Positions 9,117 to 18,278 of a stretch of DNA of 64,000 nucleotides are shown here, piece after piece. This DNA is from Alphaproteobacteria bacterium (lineage in GTDB: Bacteria > Pseudomonadota > Alphaproteobacteria > Rhizobiales > Xanthobacteraceae). The stretch is taken from the NCBI GenBank assembly GCA_016869215.1, contig VGEP01000005.1, forward strand, positions 109,437-173,436, in the 5' to 3' direction. The notes below the pieces were generated by a model. The model did no database searches. It was not told where the DNA came from and was given only the letters and a program-made list of their open reading frames with translations. A program made the translations under genes and the position numbers. Position 1 is the first letter of the stretch, and the number at the start of each line of letters is the position of its first letter.

Positions 9117-9932
9117 CTATCCCCTGCTTGCCCGTCCGACCAGCGCGTTCGCCCCGATGGCGACCACGAACAGGACGATCAAGAGCGAGTACATGCGCGG
9201 CATGTCGAAGGTGTTGTAGGCGTCGATGATCAGGAAGCCGACGCCGCGGTTGGACAGCTTGGTCTCCGCCAGCAATGTACCGATCACGGCGACTCCGAGA
9301 CCGAGCCGCACGCCGTTCACGATCGGCTGGCGCATCGCGGGCAGATAGATTTTCGTCACCATCTGCCAGGTGTTGAGCCGGAAACTGCGCCCGACACGGA
9401 TCAGCACGCTCTCGATCTGCCGCATGCCGGCGGCGGCGCTCAGCACGATCGGGAAGAAGCAGGAGATCGTGCCCATCGCGACCTTCGAGCCCGGCCCGAC
9501 CCCGAACCACATGATCATCAGCGGGAAGAAGATGATTTTCGGCGTCGGCCCGAGATAATAGAGGAAGCGCTCGAACGCCTTGCTCAGGAACGGATTGGCG
9601 CCGAGCGCGAGCCCGACCGCAAGGCCCGAGAAGCCGCCGATCGTCATACCGGCGCCGACCTCGGCCATCGTAATCCAGAGGTGCCGGTAGAAATCGGGCA
9701 CCCAGAGCGTCGTGATTCCGACCTCCCATTGGAAGTCCGGGACGGCCAGGAGCTCAAACAGCGACCGGCCAATGGTGAGAAGCGAGGGCACCACGTCGCG
9801 GAACAGCAGGCCCGACGCCGCGGCCGCCTCCCAGATTCCGAGCAACCCGGCCAGCAGCGCGATGCGCAGCAGCAGGACCTGCCGGCGCAGCGTCATGCCG
9901 CCCGTTCGCGCCGGCGCGCCGCTCGCGGTCAT
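9117..9932 (-). CDS. ABC transporter permease (SsuC/TauC/nitrate family)
   Basis: This is a 271-residue inner-membrane protein with about six hydrophobic segments and a BPD_transp_1 domain (coupling-loop pattern around IRVGRSFRLNTWQMVTKIYLP). The ATG at 9932 overlaps the stop of the upstream permease (ATGA), which decides the start over a longer in-frame extension to 10007. Together with the second permease and the ATPase it forms a heterodimeric importer of the nitrate/sulfonate/taurine class. No periplasmic binding-protein gene is present in the operon. Confidence 0.92.
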   Translation of the reverse strand: MTASGAPARTGGMTLRRQVLLLRIALLAGLLGIWEAAAASGLLFRDVVPSLLTIGRSLFELLAVPDFQWEVGITTLWVPDFYRHLWITMAEVGAGMTIGGFSGLAVGLALGANPFLSKAFERFLYYLGPTPKIIFFPLMIMWFGVGPGSKVAMGTISCFFPIVLSAAAGMRQIESVLIRVGRSFRLNTWQMVTKIYLPAMRQPIVNGVRLGLGVAVIGTLLAETKLSNRGVGFLIIDAYNTFDMPRMYSLLIVLFVVAIGANALVGRASRG

Positions 9933-10699
9933 GTGCCCGGCCGCAGCCATCGCTCGATCCGTTCGGTTGCCATGAAGAACACGACGCTGACCAGGATCAC
10001 AAAGCAAATCGCGGCGAAGGTGCCGGGCAGGTCGTAGCGCTCGGACAGTTCGTTGACGAGCTGGCCGAGCCCGCCGAAGTTGATCAGAAACTCGACGCCG
10101 ACGATGTTGATCAGCGCGAAGATCATGCCGAGCCGCACACCGACGAAGATCGTCGGCAGCGCGGAGGGGAACAGGATTTTCCAGTAGAGCTGCGAGGGCG
10201 TCAGGTTGAAGCTGCGCCCGACGTTGATCAGCACCGCGCGCGTGCCGGACAGTCCTTCCAGCGTCTTCAGCACCACCGGCGGCAGGGCCGCGACGAAGCC
10301 GATCATGATCACGGTCCAGACGCTGCGGCCGAACAGCACCAGGAACAGCGGATACATCAGCACCAGCGGCGCCGACGCCATGGCCGCGACCCAGGTCTCG
10401 GTCGCAAGCCGGAGCAGCCGCAGCCGGTGCAGCAGCACGCCGAGGCCGATGCCGGTCACGGCGAGCATCAGGCTCGCCGCCAGCGCCTCGCCGCAGGTGA
10501 CGAAGAAACGCGACAGCACGTTCTCGTCGGCAATGATGCGGCCGAAGCTTGTTACAATCTCAGAGGGTTTTGGGACGATGAACGGATTGATCTTGCCGCT
10601 CGCCACCAGAATTTCAATCAGCACGAAGAATGCCAGCAGGCAAGCGATGCCGAATAGCACCGGAATGACATCGTTCCGCCGCAGCCATTGCGCGCTCAT
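9929..10699 (-). CDS. ABC transporter permease (SsuC/TauC/nitrate family)
   Basis: The 256-residue membrane protein is paralogous to the next gene. It has a hydrophobic N-terminal segment (PVLFGIACLLAFFVLIEILV) and the coupling motif INVGRSFNLTPSQLYWKILFP. It overlaps the ATPase gene upstream and the other permease downstream by four bases each, so the three are translationally coupled. The family imports sulfonates, nitrate, thiamine precursors or aromatic acids; the sequence does not decide among these. The adjacent TPP enzyme and aldehyde dehydrogenase point to an organic acid or sulfonate. Confidence 0.92.
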   Translation of the reverse strand: MSAQWLRRNDVIPVLFGIACLLAFFVLIEILVASGKINPFIVPKPSEIVTSFGRIIADENVLSRFFVTCGEALAASLMLAVTGIGLGVLLHRLRLLRLATETWVAAMASAPLVLMYPLFLVLFGRSVWTVIMIGFVAALPPVVLKTLEGLSGTRAVLINVGRSFNLTPSQLYWKILFPSALPTIFVGVRLGMIFALINIVGVEFLINFGGLGQLVNELSERYDLPGTFAAICFVILVSVVFFMATERIERWLRPGT

Positions 10700-11523
10700 T
10701 TGCGGACAGCCCCCGCTCTCGCCACGCGCTGCTCGTCGTCCTTGAGGCCCTTGCTCGCCTCCTCGCGCAGATCGTTCCAGATTTGCGCGACGTAATGGCC
10801 GAAGGCGTCGGAGCCTACGATCTCCGAGGTGCGCGGGCGCGGCAGCTTGATGTCGACGATCCGCTTGGTCTTGCCCGGCCGGTAGGTCATCACCAGGATG
10901 CGGTCGGAGAGCTGCACCGCCTCGGTCAGATTGTGGGTGATGAGCAGCGTGGTCTGCTTCAGGTCCTGCTGGATCTGCAGCACCTTGTCGCCGAGCAGAA
11001 GCCGCGTCTGCTCGTCGAGCGCCGCGAACGGCTCGTCCATCAGCAGGATTTTCGGCTCGGAGGCGAGCGTGCGCGCCATCGACACGCGCTGGCGCATGCC
11101 GCCCGACAACTCCGACGGATAGCGCCGCTCGAAGCCGTCGAGGCCGACCAGCCCGACGAAATGACGGGCCTTGTCGTAACGCTCGGACTTGCCCATGCCC
11201 GCGATTTCAAGCGGGAACGCCACGTTGTCGATCACGGTGCGCCAGGGGAATGTCGACTCCTCCTGGAAGATCATGCCGATCGACGGATGCGGGCCGCTGA
11301 CCGTCTCGCCCGCCACGCTCACGCGGCCGTCGTAGCCGTCGAGCAATCCGCCGATCACGTTGAACAGCGTCGATTTCCCGCAGCCCGACGGGCCGATCAC
11401 CGCCAGGAACTCACCCGGCGCAACATCGAACGACACATGGTCGACGGCCGTGAGGACACCGTCCGGCGTCTCGAAACGCTTGACGATGTCCTCGACGACC
11501 AGAATGGAATCGGCGGAAGCCAT
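10696..11523 (-). CDS. ABC transporter ATP-binding protein (SsuB/TauB type)
   Basis: The 275-residue ATPase has Walker A GPSGCGKST, a Q-loop (IGMIFQEESTFPW), the ABC signature LSGGMRQR and Walker B ILLMDEPFAAL followed by the switch ITHNL. It powers the two permeases encoded immediately downstream, whose first gene overlaps its stop by four bases. A GGAG ribosome site precedes the ATG. It starts 23 bases after the TPP enzyme stop, so all five genes of this block are very likely one operon. Confidence 0.93.
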   Translation of the reverse strand: MASADSILVVEDIVKRFETPDGVLTAVDHVSFDVAPGEFLAVIGPSGCGKSTLFNVIGGLLDGYDGRVSVAGETVSGPHPSIGMIFQEESTFPWRTVIDNVAFPLEIAGMGKSERYDKARHFVGLVGLDGFERRYPSELSGGMRQRVSMARTLASEPKILLMDEPFAALDEQTRLLLGDKVLQIQQDLKQTTLLITHNLTEAVQLSDRILVMTYRPGKTKRIVDIKLPRPRTSEIVGSDAFGHYVAQIWNDLREEASKGLKDDEQRVARAGAVRK

Positions 11524-11546
11524 GTCGTGCGCTCCGCCGAACGCCG

Positions 11547-13367
11547 TCAGCTTCCGCGGTCGGCCTTGCCCCGCGACATGGCCGCGGCAGTCGCCGGGCT
11601 GTAGCCGCCGAGGATGCGCGCGTCGACCACGGCGACGCCGCCGCCTTCGACCACTTTGATCGCCTCGTTCAGCGCCTTCTCCAGCTCACCGGCATTGCGG
11701 CACGGACCGAAGCCGCTCGCGCCCTGGCCCTTCGCCACCGTGGCGATGTCGATGTCCGGATCGCTGATGCGCTGGCCGATCCACTTGTTGTCGACCGGGC
11801 GGTTGCGCGCGACCGCGACACGCTCCTGATGGACCTCGTCGTTGTAGAACGAGCGATTGTTGGCCACCAGGACCAGGAGCGGGATGCGGTAGTGGACCGC
11901 GGTCCAGACCGCCGTGCAGCCCATCATGAAGTCGCCGTCGCCACAGACCGCGATCGGCATGCGGCCGGTGCCCTTGAGCGCCAGCGCCGCGCCGACCGAG
12001 ATGCCGGGACCGCCGCCGACGCCGCCGCCGCCGTCGGAACCGATGTAGTCGAGCGGATGACGGAACGGCCAGAACTCGCCGTGCCAGGACAGCGACACGT
12101 GGGTGAGCGACACCTTGCGGTCGCCGACCGCGTGCCGCAGCACGTTCGCCATGTCGGCCGCCGCCATGTCGCCGGTCGGCGAGGGCTTCGGCTTCAGCGG
12201 ATGCTCGCGTACGAGATGCGGCTTCTTTGGCTTCGCCTTCGAACCGATGGCTTCGAGCAGCGCCGCAATGGTGGCGTCCGTCTCGGCCGGGATGAACAGG
12301 TCCGCCGGCGGCAGCGCCTCGTAATCCATGCTCCAGCCGTTGTGCAGGTTCTGGTCGAGCGACACCTGGACGATGGTGGCCGACGGCACGCTGCCGATGG
12401 CCTTGAACGTGCCGCCGAGATCGACCCAGTCGAGGCTGAGGATCGCGTCGGCGTCCTTCACCGCGGCAATAAGGTCGTCGGTGGCGAACGTCGCCGGGAA
12501 TCCGATGTGCAGCGGATGATCCGTCGGGAACACAGCGCCGATCTTGAGGTTGGTCGCAACACGCGCGTCGAGCGCCTCGGCGAGCTGTACGCGGCGATTC
12601 CAATCAGCTTCGTCGCGCGACACGCGGCCCATCAGGATCAGCGGCCGCTTGGCGGCGGTCATGATGTCCACCGCCTTCTTGACGAGATCGGCGGACGGGC
12701 CCTGCACGACGGGCGGCATGAATCGCTTGACGTCGATCGCCGGCAGCGGAGCGGCGAGCTTGCCTTCCTGCACCTCGGCGTCGAGGTTGATGTAGGTGGG
12801 ACCGCAGGGCGCGGTGTTCGCCATCCAATAGGCGCGGATCACCGACTCGCGGGCAGCTCCGGCGGATGCCGGCTGGTCGTCCCACTTGGAGAAGTTACGG
12901 ATGATGGCGCCCTGGTCGGCCGCGGTGTGAATCCAGTCGATCCAGGGACGGCGCTTCATCGCGTCCACCGGGCCGGTCGCGCCGAGGATCAGGATCGGCA
13001 TGCGGTCGCACCAGGCGTTGAAGATCGCCATGGTGGCATGAAACAGGCCGACGTTGGAATGAACCGCGGCGGCCATCGCGCGGCCGGTCACCTTGGCATA
13101 GCCGTGGGCGATGGCGACCGCCGCCTCCTCGTGCAGGCACAGAATCATCTGCGGCTGCTCGTTGCCGAGGAAGTTGACGATCGAGTCGTGCAGGCCGCGA
13201 TAGCTCGCGCCCGGATTGAGCGCGATGTAGGGAATATCAAGCGCGCTCAGGGTCTCGGCGACGACGTCGCTGCCGAAGGCCGCAGCGTTTGTCGAATAGG
13301 GAATCGAAAGGCGTTCGACCTTGTGAACGTCGGGGTCTTTTGCGGCGGGAGAGGATTTCGGAGCCAT
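11547..13367 (-). CDS. Thiamine-diphosphate-dependent enzyme (acetolactate synthase/decarboxylase superfamily)
   Basis: The start is taken as the ATG at 13367 (MAPKSSP..), giving 606 residues; the open frame upstream to 13466 has poor codon use. The N-terminal domain contains LHEEAAVAIAHGYA with the conserved cofactor-activating glutamate. The C-terminal domain has the thiamine-diphosphate motif GDGDFMMG..VANNRSF. Relatives include benzoylformate and sulfopyruvate decarboxylases and carboligases; the substrate cannot be read from the motifs. As first gene of an operon with an SsuABC-like importer and an aldehyde dehydrogenase, I infer decarboxylation of an imported 2-oxoacid to an aldehyde that the dehydrogenase then oxidises. 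Confidence 0.88.
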   Translation of the reverse strand: MAPKSSPAAKDPDVHKVERLSIPYSTNAAAFGSDVVAETLSALDIPYIALNPGASYRGLHDSIVNFLGNEQPQMILCLHEEAAVAIAHGYAKVTGRAMAAAVHSNVGLFHATMAIFNAWCDRMPILILGATGPVDAMKRRPWIDWIHTAADQGAIIRNFSKWDDQPASAGAARESVIRAYWMANTAPCGPTYINLDAEVQEGKLAAPLPAIDVKRFMPPVVQGPSADLVKKAVDIMTAAKRPLILMGRVSRDEADWNRRVQLAEALDARVATNLKIGAVFPTDHPLHIGFPATFATDDLIAAVKDADAILSLDWVDLGGTFKAIGSVPSATIVQVSLDQNLHNGWSMDYEALPPADLFIPAETDATIAALLEAIGSKAKPKKPHLVREHPLKPKPSPTGDMAAADMANVLRHAVGDRKVSLTHVSLSWHGEFWPFRHPLDYIGSDGGGGVGGGPGISVGAALALKGTGRMPIAVCGDGDFMMGCTAVWTAVHYRIPLLVLVANNRSFYNDEVHQERVAVARNRPVDNKWIGQRISDPDIDIATVAKGQGASGFGPCRNAGELEKALNEAIKVVEGGGVAVVDARILGGYSPATAAAMSRGKADRGS

Positions 13368-13623
13368 GGGTGCTGACGCCCTTTTCGGCCGGCCGTCCGT
13401 ACGGGCGCCGGTCAATCGGGACGGAGCACGCTTGTGGACGCGGCAAATGCGCCCGAAAAAGACCATAGGGCGCTACCGCTGTCAAAATCATTTTGCCTTG
13501 CCGCCGTGCAGCAAAAAGCACTGAAAACACTGGTCAATTGTGCGCACAAGCGCAGCGCGCAGCGGCCCGTTCCATGGCGTGTACGCAAACCTGAGTTGCA
13601 GCAATGCGCGGCAGCCACGCGCG

Positions 13624-14967
13624 TCAGGCGGCGCGGACGCGCGCGAAGAAATTGGCGACCTTGGCCTCGAGGTCTTGCGCCCGCGTGGACAGCCGCGCGG
13701 TCCAGCCGCTGATCTCGCCGACGGCGGAGGCGGCGTGGCTCGTCGCCTGCTCCACCGACTTGATTTCCTCGGATGTGTGCGCGGTGTTTCCCGCGGCGGT
13801 CTGGATGCTCTGCGCGATCTCGCGAGTCGTCGCGCCCTGCTCGTCGACCGCCGAGGCGATCGAGGTGGAGACGCCGGTCAGTTCGTGGATGCTGCGCGCG
13901 ATCGAGCCGATCTCGCTCACTGCGCCCTTGGTGGCTTCCTGGATCGCCGCAACCTGCTGGCTGATGTCTTCCGTTGCGCGCGACGTCTGGTTGGCGAGCG
14001 CCTTCACTTCGGCCGCGACCACGGCGAAGCCCTTGCCGGCCTCGCCCGCGCGCGCCGCCTCGATGGTGGCGTTCAGCGCGAGCAGGTTGGTCTGCGCCGC
14101 GATCTTGGAAATCAGCCCGACCACCGAGCCGATGCGTTCGGCGGCCTCGTCCAGCGAACGGATCGCGCTATTGGTGCGCTCGGTGTCGGCCACCGCGGAA
14201 CGCGCCATGTCGAGCCCGCGAGCGGCCTGCTGGCCGATCTCGTGGATCGAGCTCGACAGTTCGTCGGTAGCGGCGACCGTCAGGTCCACGCTTTGGCTGG
14301 TTTCCGCAGACGCCGCCGATGCCGATCCCATGCGCCGCAGGGTATCGTCCGTCACCCGCTGCACGGTCGAACAGGTCGTCGCGAGCGACGTGGAGGCTTC
14401 CTTGATGGCCGCAATCACGCCGCCGATGGCGCCGTCGAAGTCCGTGATCGCCTCGTCGATCGCCTGCCTCCTGGCCGACGCCGCGTCGCGAACGCGCTGC
14501 AGGTAGAACGTCGACGTGGTGGCGAGATCGAAAAAGGTCGCCTGGGTCAGGACATCGACCCGGACGGCGAGTTGCGAGGGCGAAAACCGGTGCTGGCGCC
14601 GGAGCACGCCGATCGCGGTCCGCACGACCGCCGCGGCGCTGTTCATGCGGGCGCGGCCCTCGAATCCGAGATCGGTCTCGCGTTCGATCGTGGTGCGGCA
14701 GCGGTCCAGATAGCGCGGACCGAACTCGGCCCGCAGCAGTTCCTGGTACTGTGAAATCTCGATCTTTCGGTATTCGTCGGCGTGCCGCGAATAGAGTTCT
14801 GCGACCTGCGGAAGGCTGCGCGACCCGGCGATCACCTCTTCGATCGCGGCCGGCAGGCACGGTTCCAGAAGCTGCGCCATGCCGGACAAGACGCGACGGG
14901 CGTTGTCATCCAGACGATAATTGGCGAGCCTGGCAGCAATTTCCGGTGCGACAGGCGGCAGCGACAT
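13624..14967 (-). CDS. Soluble methyl-accepting chemotaxis protein with degenerate globin-coupled sensor domain
   Basis: The 447-residue protein has no transmembrane segment. Residues about 1-150 resemble the protoglobin sensor of rhizobial globin-coupled receptors ([23 protein letters not shown]). By eye, however, the position of the proximal haem histidine is Glu97, in ERETDLGF. The rest is a receptor signalling domain whose hairpin tip contains [20 protein letters not shown], the CheA/CheW contact site. It should act in a cytoplasmic or polar array. It is monocistronic with an upstream region of over 400 bases. A sensor binding something other than haem, or no ligand, is likely; this is inference. 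Confidence 0.88.
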   Translation of the reverse strand: MSLPPVAPEIAARLANYRLDDNARRVLSGMAQLLEPCLPAAIEEVIAGSRSLPQVAELYSRHADEYRKIEISQYQELLRAEFGPRYLDRCRTTIERETDLGFEGRARMNSAAAVVRTAIGVLRRQHRFSPSQLAVRVDVLTQATFFDLATTSTFYLQRVRDAASARRQAIDEAITDFDGAIGGVIAAIKEASTSLATTCSTVQRVTDDTLRRMGSASAASAETSQSVDLTVAATDELSSSIHEIGQQAARGLDMARSAVADTERTNSAIRSLDEAAERIGSVVGLISKIAAQTNLLALNATIEAARAGEAGKGFAVVAAEVKALANQTSRATEDISQQVAAIQEATKGAVSEIGSIARSIHELTGVSTSIASAVDEQGATTREIAQSIQTAAGNTAHTSEEIKSVEQATSHAASAVGEISGWTARLSTRAQDLEAKVANFFARVRAA

Positions 14968-15383
14968 CTTGGCAATCGTTCTTTGACTATGTGGCTTAAC
15001 GTATAGGCCCGAATCCTTGTCTCTTGCTTAATGAGCAATCTCAGCGCGTTATGGATATTTTGCACCGCAGCATGACGGCCTGCGCCGCTTTGGCCGGTGT
15101 TGCAACCTGACGCGTGCCGGCTTCTTGCGTCCCGTATTCGCGGCCGACCCTTCCGGCGACAACACCGGACAACGCGTCACCATCGCCGCCCGACAAGGCT
15201 TGCGGACCGCACCGATGCAATCGTGCGGCGGACCGTGCGCCGGCGCTGCGCAAAGCCGGCGCCTCACCGGCACTTGCGGCGATGTGCACGCGTGGAGCGG
15301 TTGCCCATGGCTGGCGACGCGCTTAGGCTTTGCCGGCATGGCCTGCGATACGGCCCGGACTCGCTGCGGTTTGGTTGGGTGTC
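14968..15383. other. Intergenic region without a recognisable gene
   Basis: This 416-base stretch lies between the divergent chemoreceptor and YciI-like genes. It should hold both promoters. Frames are open on both strands for up to about 140 codons, but they lack conserved motifs, plausible starts and consistent codon bias, and they overlap one another. I see no hairpin with a T-run and no RNA gene. Confidence 0.5.
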
Positions 15384-15764
15384 ATGGCGTCGGGACAGGA
15401 GCGAATCCGGCAGCTCACCGAGCGGATGGTGCGCAAGCGGCTGTTCGTGGTGCTCTCCAGGGGCGGCGCGACCTCCGAGCAGATTGGCTCCGTCCTGCCG
15501 CAGCACCTCGAATACATGATCGGGCTTGAGAAACAGGGCGTATTGTTCGCGTCCGGCCCGTTGAAATCGCCCGAAGGCGCGCCGCTCGGCGACGGACTGA
15601 CCATCCTGCGCGCGGCGAGCGAGGCCGAAGCGCACCGCATCGCTTCGGCCGACCCATTCGTCGTCAATCGCCTGCGCACCTTCGAAATCCGTGAATGGAC
15701 CGTGATGGAAGGATCGCTGGGGCTGAAGGTAAACTTTTCCGATCAGTCGCTTGAGATCGCATAA
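15384..15764 (+). CDS. YciI family protein
   Basis: The ATG at 15384 gives 126 residues; an 18-codon upstream extension is poorly supported. The ferredoxin-like YciI pattern is clear: LPQHLEYMIGLEKQGVLFA, then ASGPLKSPEG, and a DPFV motif near residue 95. YciI-like proteins are small putative enzymes, some with muconolactone-isomerase-like or dehydrochlorinase activity, often found beside catabolic genes. It lies 33 bases before the HIBADH-like gene and probably shares its transcript. The substrate is unknown. Confidence 0.78.
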   Translation: MASGQERIRQLTERMVRKRLFVVLSRGGATSEQIGSVLPQHLEYMIGLEKQGVLFASGPLKSPEGAPLGDGLTILRAASEAEAHRIASADPFVVNRLRTFEIREWTVMEGSLGLKVNFSDQSLEIA

Positions 15765-15797
15765 GGCGCGCAATCGCGCACCGAACCTGAGGTGAGC

Positions 15798-16679
15798 ATG
15801 CAAACGGTAGGTTTCGTCGGCGTCGGCAAGATCGGGCTTCCGATCTCGGAGAACCTGATCAAGAGCGGTTTCCGCGTCCTCGGCTATCGCCGCGGCTCGC
15901 TCGCGGAGTTCGAGAAGGCCGGCGGCGTACCTGCGAAATCGCCGGCGGACATCGGTGCGCAGTGCGACATCGTTCTGTCCTGCCTTCCGACCGTCGAGGC
16001 CATGGACGCGGTCGTCAACGGCAAGGACGGGTTGCTCCAGAGCGCCCGGCCCGGGCAGATCGTCGTAGAGCTTGGCTCGCATCCGGTGCCGGAAAAGCAG
16101 AAGCACGTGGCCCCGCTGGCGGCCAAGGGCGTCTCCTACATCGACGGCGAGGTGAGCGGCACGCCCGGGATGGTGACTGCGCGCAAGGCGGTGATCTATC
16201 TCGGCGGCGACGCAGACGCCTGCAAGAAGGTCGAGCCCGTCATCAAGGGCTTCTCCGATATGTGCCTGTACTTCGGGCCGTTCGGCGCCGCGACCAAGGT
16301 CAAGCTCGTGAACAATCTGCTGGTGGCGGTGCATATCGCCGCCGCCGCCGAAGCCATGGCGCTCGGCCTCAAGGCCGGCGTCGACGTCGACCTGATGATC
16401 AAGGCGATCGCAGCGGGCAGCGGCGGCTCGACCCAGTTCGGCATCCGCGCGCCCTGGATGGCGCAGCGCCGGTTCCAGCCGGTGCAAGGCCAGGCGGCGC
16501 TGCTCTTCCACTACTTCCACATGATCGAGCAATGGGCCGACGAGACCGGCACGGCGACGCCGCTGCTCGACCGCGCCATCGAGGTCTATAAGAAATGCGT
16601 CGACATGGGTCTCGGCGAGACCCATGACGTGGCGGTGATGATCGACGTGATCAATTCGCTGCCACGCGAAAAGCATTAG
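15798..16679 (+). CDS. NAD(P)-dependent oxidoreductase, 3-hydroxyisobutyrate dehydrogenase family
   Basis: The 293-residue protein has an N-terminal Rossmann motif (VGFVGVGKIGLPISENL), the substrate-site segment GEVSGTPGM and the catalytic lysine region KVKLVNNLL. These are the landmarks of beta-hydroxyacid dehydrogenases. GAGGTG sits 3-8 bases upstream of the ATG at 15798, which favours that codon over the GTG two codons earlier. It probably oxidises a 3-hydroxyacid or reduces a semialdehyde. It is followed after 101 bases by an orphan binding-protein gene. A related but distinct family member lies at 54320-55255. Confidence 0.9.
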   Translation: MQTVGFVGVGKIGLPISENLIKSGFRVLGYRRGSLAEFEKAGGVPAKSPADIGAQCDIVLSCLPTVEAMDAVVNGKDGLLQSARPGQIVVELGSHPVPEKQKHVAPLAAKGVSYIDGEVSGTPGMVTARKAVIYLGGDADACKKVEPVIKGFSDMCLYFGPFGAATKVKLVNNLLVAVHIAAAAEAMALGLKAGVDVDLMIKAIAAGSGGSTQFGIRAPWMAQRRFQPVQGQAALLFHYFHMIEQWADETGTATPLLDRAIEVYKKCVDMGLGETHDVAVMIDVINSLPREKH

Positions 16680-16780
16680 TGCCGTTCGGCTCCGGGAGGG
16701 CCGCTCATGCGCTGATAGTCCGTACAAAATCGAGGCGACGGCTCGAACCGCCGCCCGCAGGAACGCCAAGGGAGGAGACG

Positions 16781-18052
16781 ATGACGAGACTCTGTCAAAG
16801 TGCTCTGCGTGCGTTTGTCGTGGGGCTGTTCGCGGCACTGCTCGCGATTTCGGGTGCATCCGCGCAAAGCGGCAATCCGATCAAGATCGGGACCGGGCTG
16901 GCGCTGACCGGCGGTGGTGCGCCGGCCGGAAAGATGCTGCTGGCCGCACTCGAAATATGGCGTGACGACATCAACGCCAAGGGCGGACTGTTGGGCCGGC
17001 CGGTTCAGGTCATCTACTACGACGACCAGAGCACGACGTCGAACGTGCCGGGCATCTACACCAAGCTCATCACCGTCGACAAAGTCGACCTGCTGGTCGG
17101 CCCCTACGGCACGAATTTCGTGGCGCCGGCCATGCCGACCATCATCCAGCACAACAAGATGGTGATCAGTTACACCGCCATCGGCATCAACCGGCAATAC
17201 AACTACCCGAAATATTTCTCGATGGTCCCGGTCGGGCAGCAAGGCGTGAATGCTTTCTCCAAGGGCTTCTTCGAGTTGGCGGCGGCGCAGAAGCCGAAGC
17301 CGCAGACGGTGGCGATTCTCGCCGCCGACGCCGAGTTCGCGCAAAGCACCGCCCAGGGCGCGCGCGAGGAACTGAAGAAGCACGGATTCCGGCTCGTCTA
17401 CGACAAGAGCTACCCGCCGAGCACGACCGACTACACGCCGGTGGTGCGCGCGGTGCAGGCCACCAATCCCGATATCGTCTATGTCGGCGCCTATCCGCCC
17501 GACAACGTCGGCATCGTGCGCGCGGCCAATGAAATCGGATTCACCCCGAAGATGTTCGGCGGCGCGATGATCGGGATGTTGATCACGCCGATCAAGGTGC
17601 AGCTGGGGCCGGTGATCAACGGCCTTGTCATTTCGGAGGCCTTCGTGCCCTCCCCCAAGCTGCAATATGCCGGCCTTGCCGAGCTGATGAAGCGCTACCA
17701 GGCACAGGCGCCGAGCCTGAAGACCGATCCGATCGGCTATGCCTTCGTGCCGTTCGGCTACGCGGCGGGCCAGATTCTCGCCCAAGCCGTCACAGAGACC
17801 AAGACGCTCGACCACGACAAGCTCGCCGCCTACATCCACAGCCACACGTTCAAGACGGTGGCCGGCGACATCGCCTACGGCAAGGATGGAGAGTGGAAGG
17901 AAACGCGGCAGTTCGTGACCCAGTTCCAGAACGTCGAGCCGAATAGCGTCGATCAGTTCCGCACCGGCGCCAAGCAGCCGATCCTGTATCCGCCGGAGTA
18001 CAAGACCGGAAACGTGATCTACCCCTACGCCGACGCACGAAAGAAAAAGTAG
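16781..18052 (+). CDS. Branched-chain-amino-acid-type ABC transporter substrate-binding protein (orphan)
   Basis: This is a 423-residue periplasmic binding protein (LivJ-like, Peripla_BP_6). The ATG at 16781 has a strong GGAGGAG site 4 bases upstream. The signal peptide runs to about ISGASA (residues 22-27). Family motifs include IKIGTGLALTGGGA, VQVIYYDDQS and LVGPYGTNFVAPAMPT. Members bind branched amino acids, amides or aromatic acids. No LivHMGF membrane or ATPase gene is adjacent on either side, so it must borrow a transporter encoded elsewhere or act as a receptor. A strong hairpin follows the stop. Confidence 0.9.
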   Translation: MTRLCQSALRAFVVGLFAALLAISGASAQSGNPIKIGTGLALTGGGAPAGKMLLAALEIWRDDINAKGGLLGRPVQVIYYDDQSTTSNVPGIYTKLITVDKVDLLVGPYGTNFVAPAMPTIIQHNKMVISYTAIGINRQYNYPKYFSMVPVGQQGVNAFSKGFFELAAAQKPKPQTVAILAADAEFAQSTAQGAREELKKHGFRLVYDKSYPPSTTDYTPVVRAVQATNPDIVYVGAYPPDNVGIVRAANEIGFTPKMFGGAMIGMLITPIKVQLGPVINGLVISEAFVPSPKLQYAGLAELMKRYQAQAPSLKTDPIGYAFVPFGYAAGQILAQAVTETKTLDHDKLAAYIHSHTFKTVAGDIAYGKDGEWKETRQFVTQFQNVEPNSVDQFRTGAKQPILYPPEYKTGNVIYPYADARKKK

Positions 18053-18071
18053 CGGCCGTTGTCGCCCGGAG

Positions 18072-18105
18072 GCATTCCGTCCGCACTGCGGTGCGGGCGG
18101 AATGC
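18072..18105. terminator. Long hairpin between convergent genes, probable bidirectional terminator
   Basis: The arms GCATTCCGTCCGCAC and GTGCGGGCGGAATGC pair at 14 of 15 positions around a 4-base loop. It starts 19 bases after the stop of the plus-strand binding-protein gene and lies beyond the end of the convergent dioxygenase gene. There is no long T-run, so it may act by blocking polymerase or stabilising mRNA ends. Confidence 0.55.
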
Positions 18106-18278
18106 GGCCGAATCGCCGGCGCTGCGGCCGAGCGACCGAAGCGGGTCGGAGGCGATGCGAGCGAATTGACCGCGACGCAGCGATGTTCTCGCTTGCGTCC
18201 CGTTTCGTTCCGGTCGCGCGAATCGTTCCTCGAATCGGAATCGAATTCCATCCGATAAAGATCGGTTAATGCCGCTCG

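Noticed and set aside
13368-13466. 33-codon N-terminal extension of the TPP enzyme
   Set aside because: The segment is arginine-rich, has no transit or signal features, and the ATG at 13367 leads directly into the conserved region.
15097-15519. Open frames of up to 140 codons between the chemoreceptor and YciI genes
   Set aside because: They overlap each other and the YciI start, lack ribosome sites and motifs, and look like GC-driven open frames.
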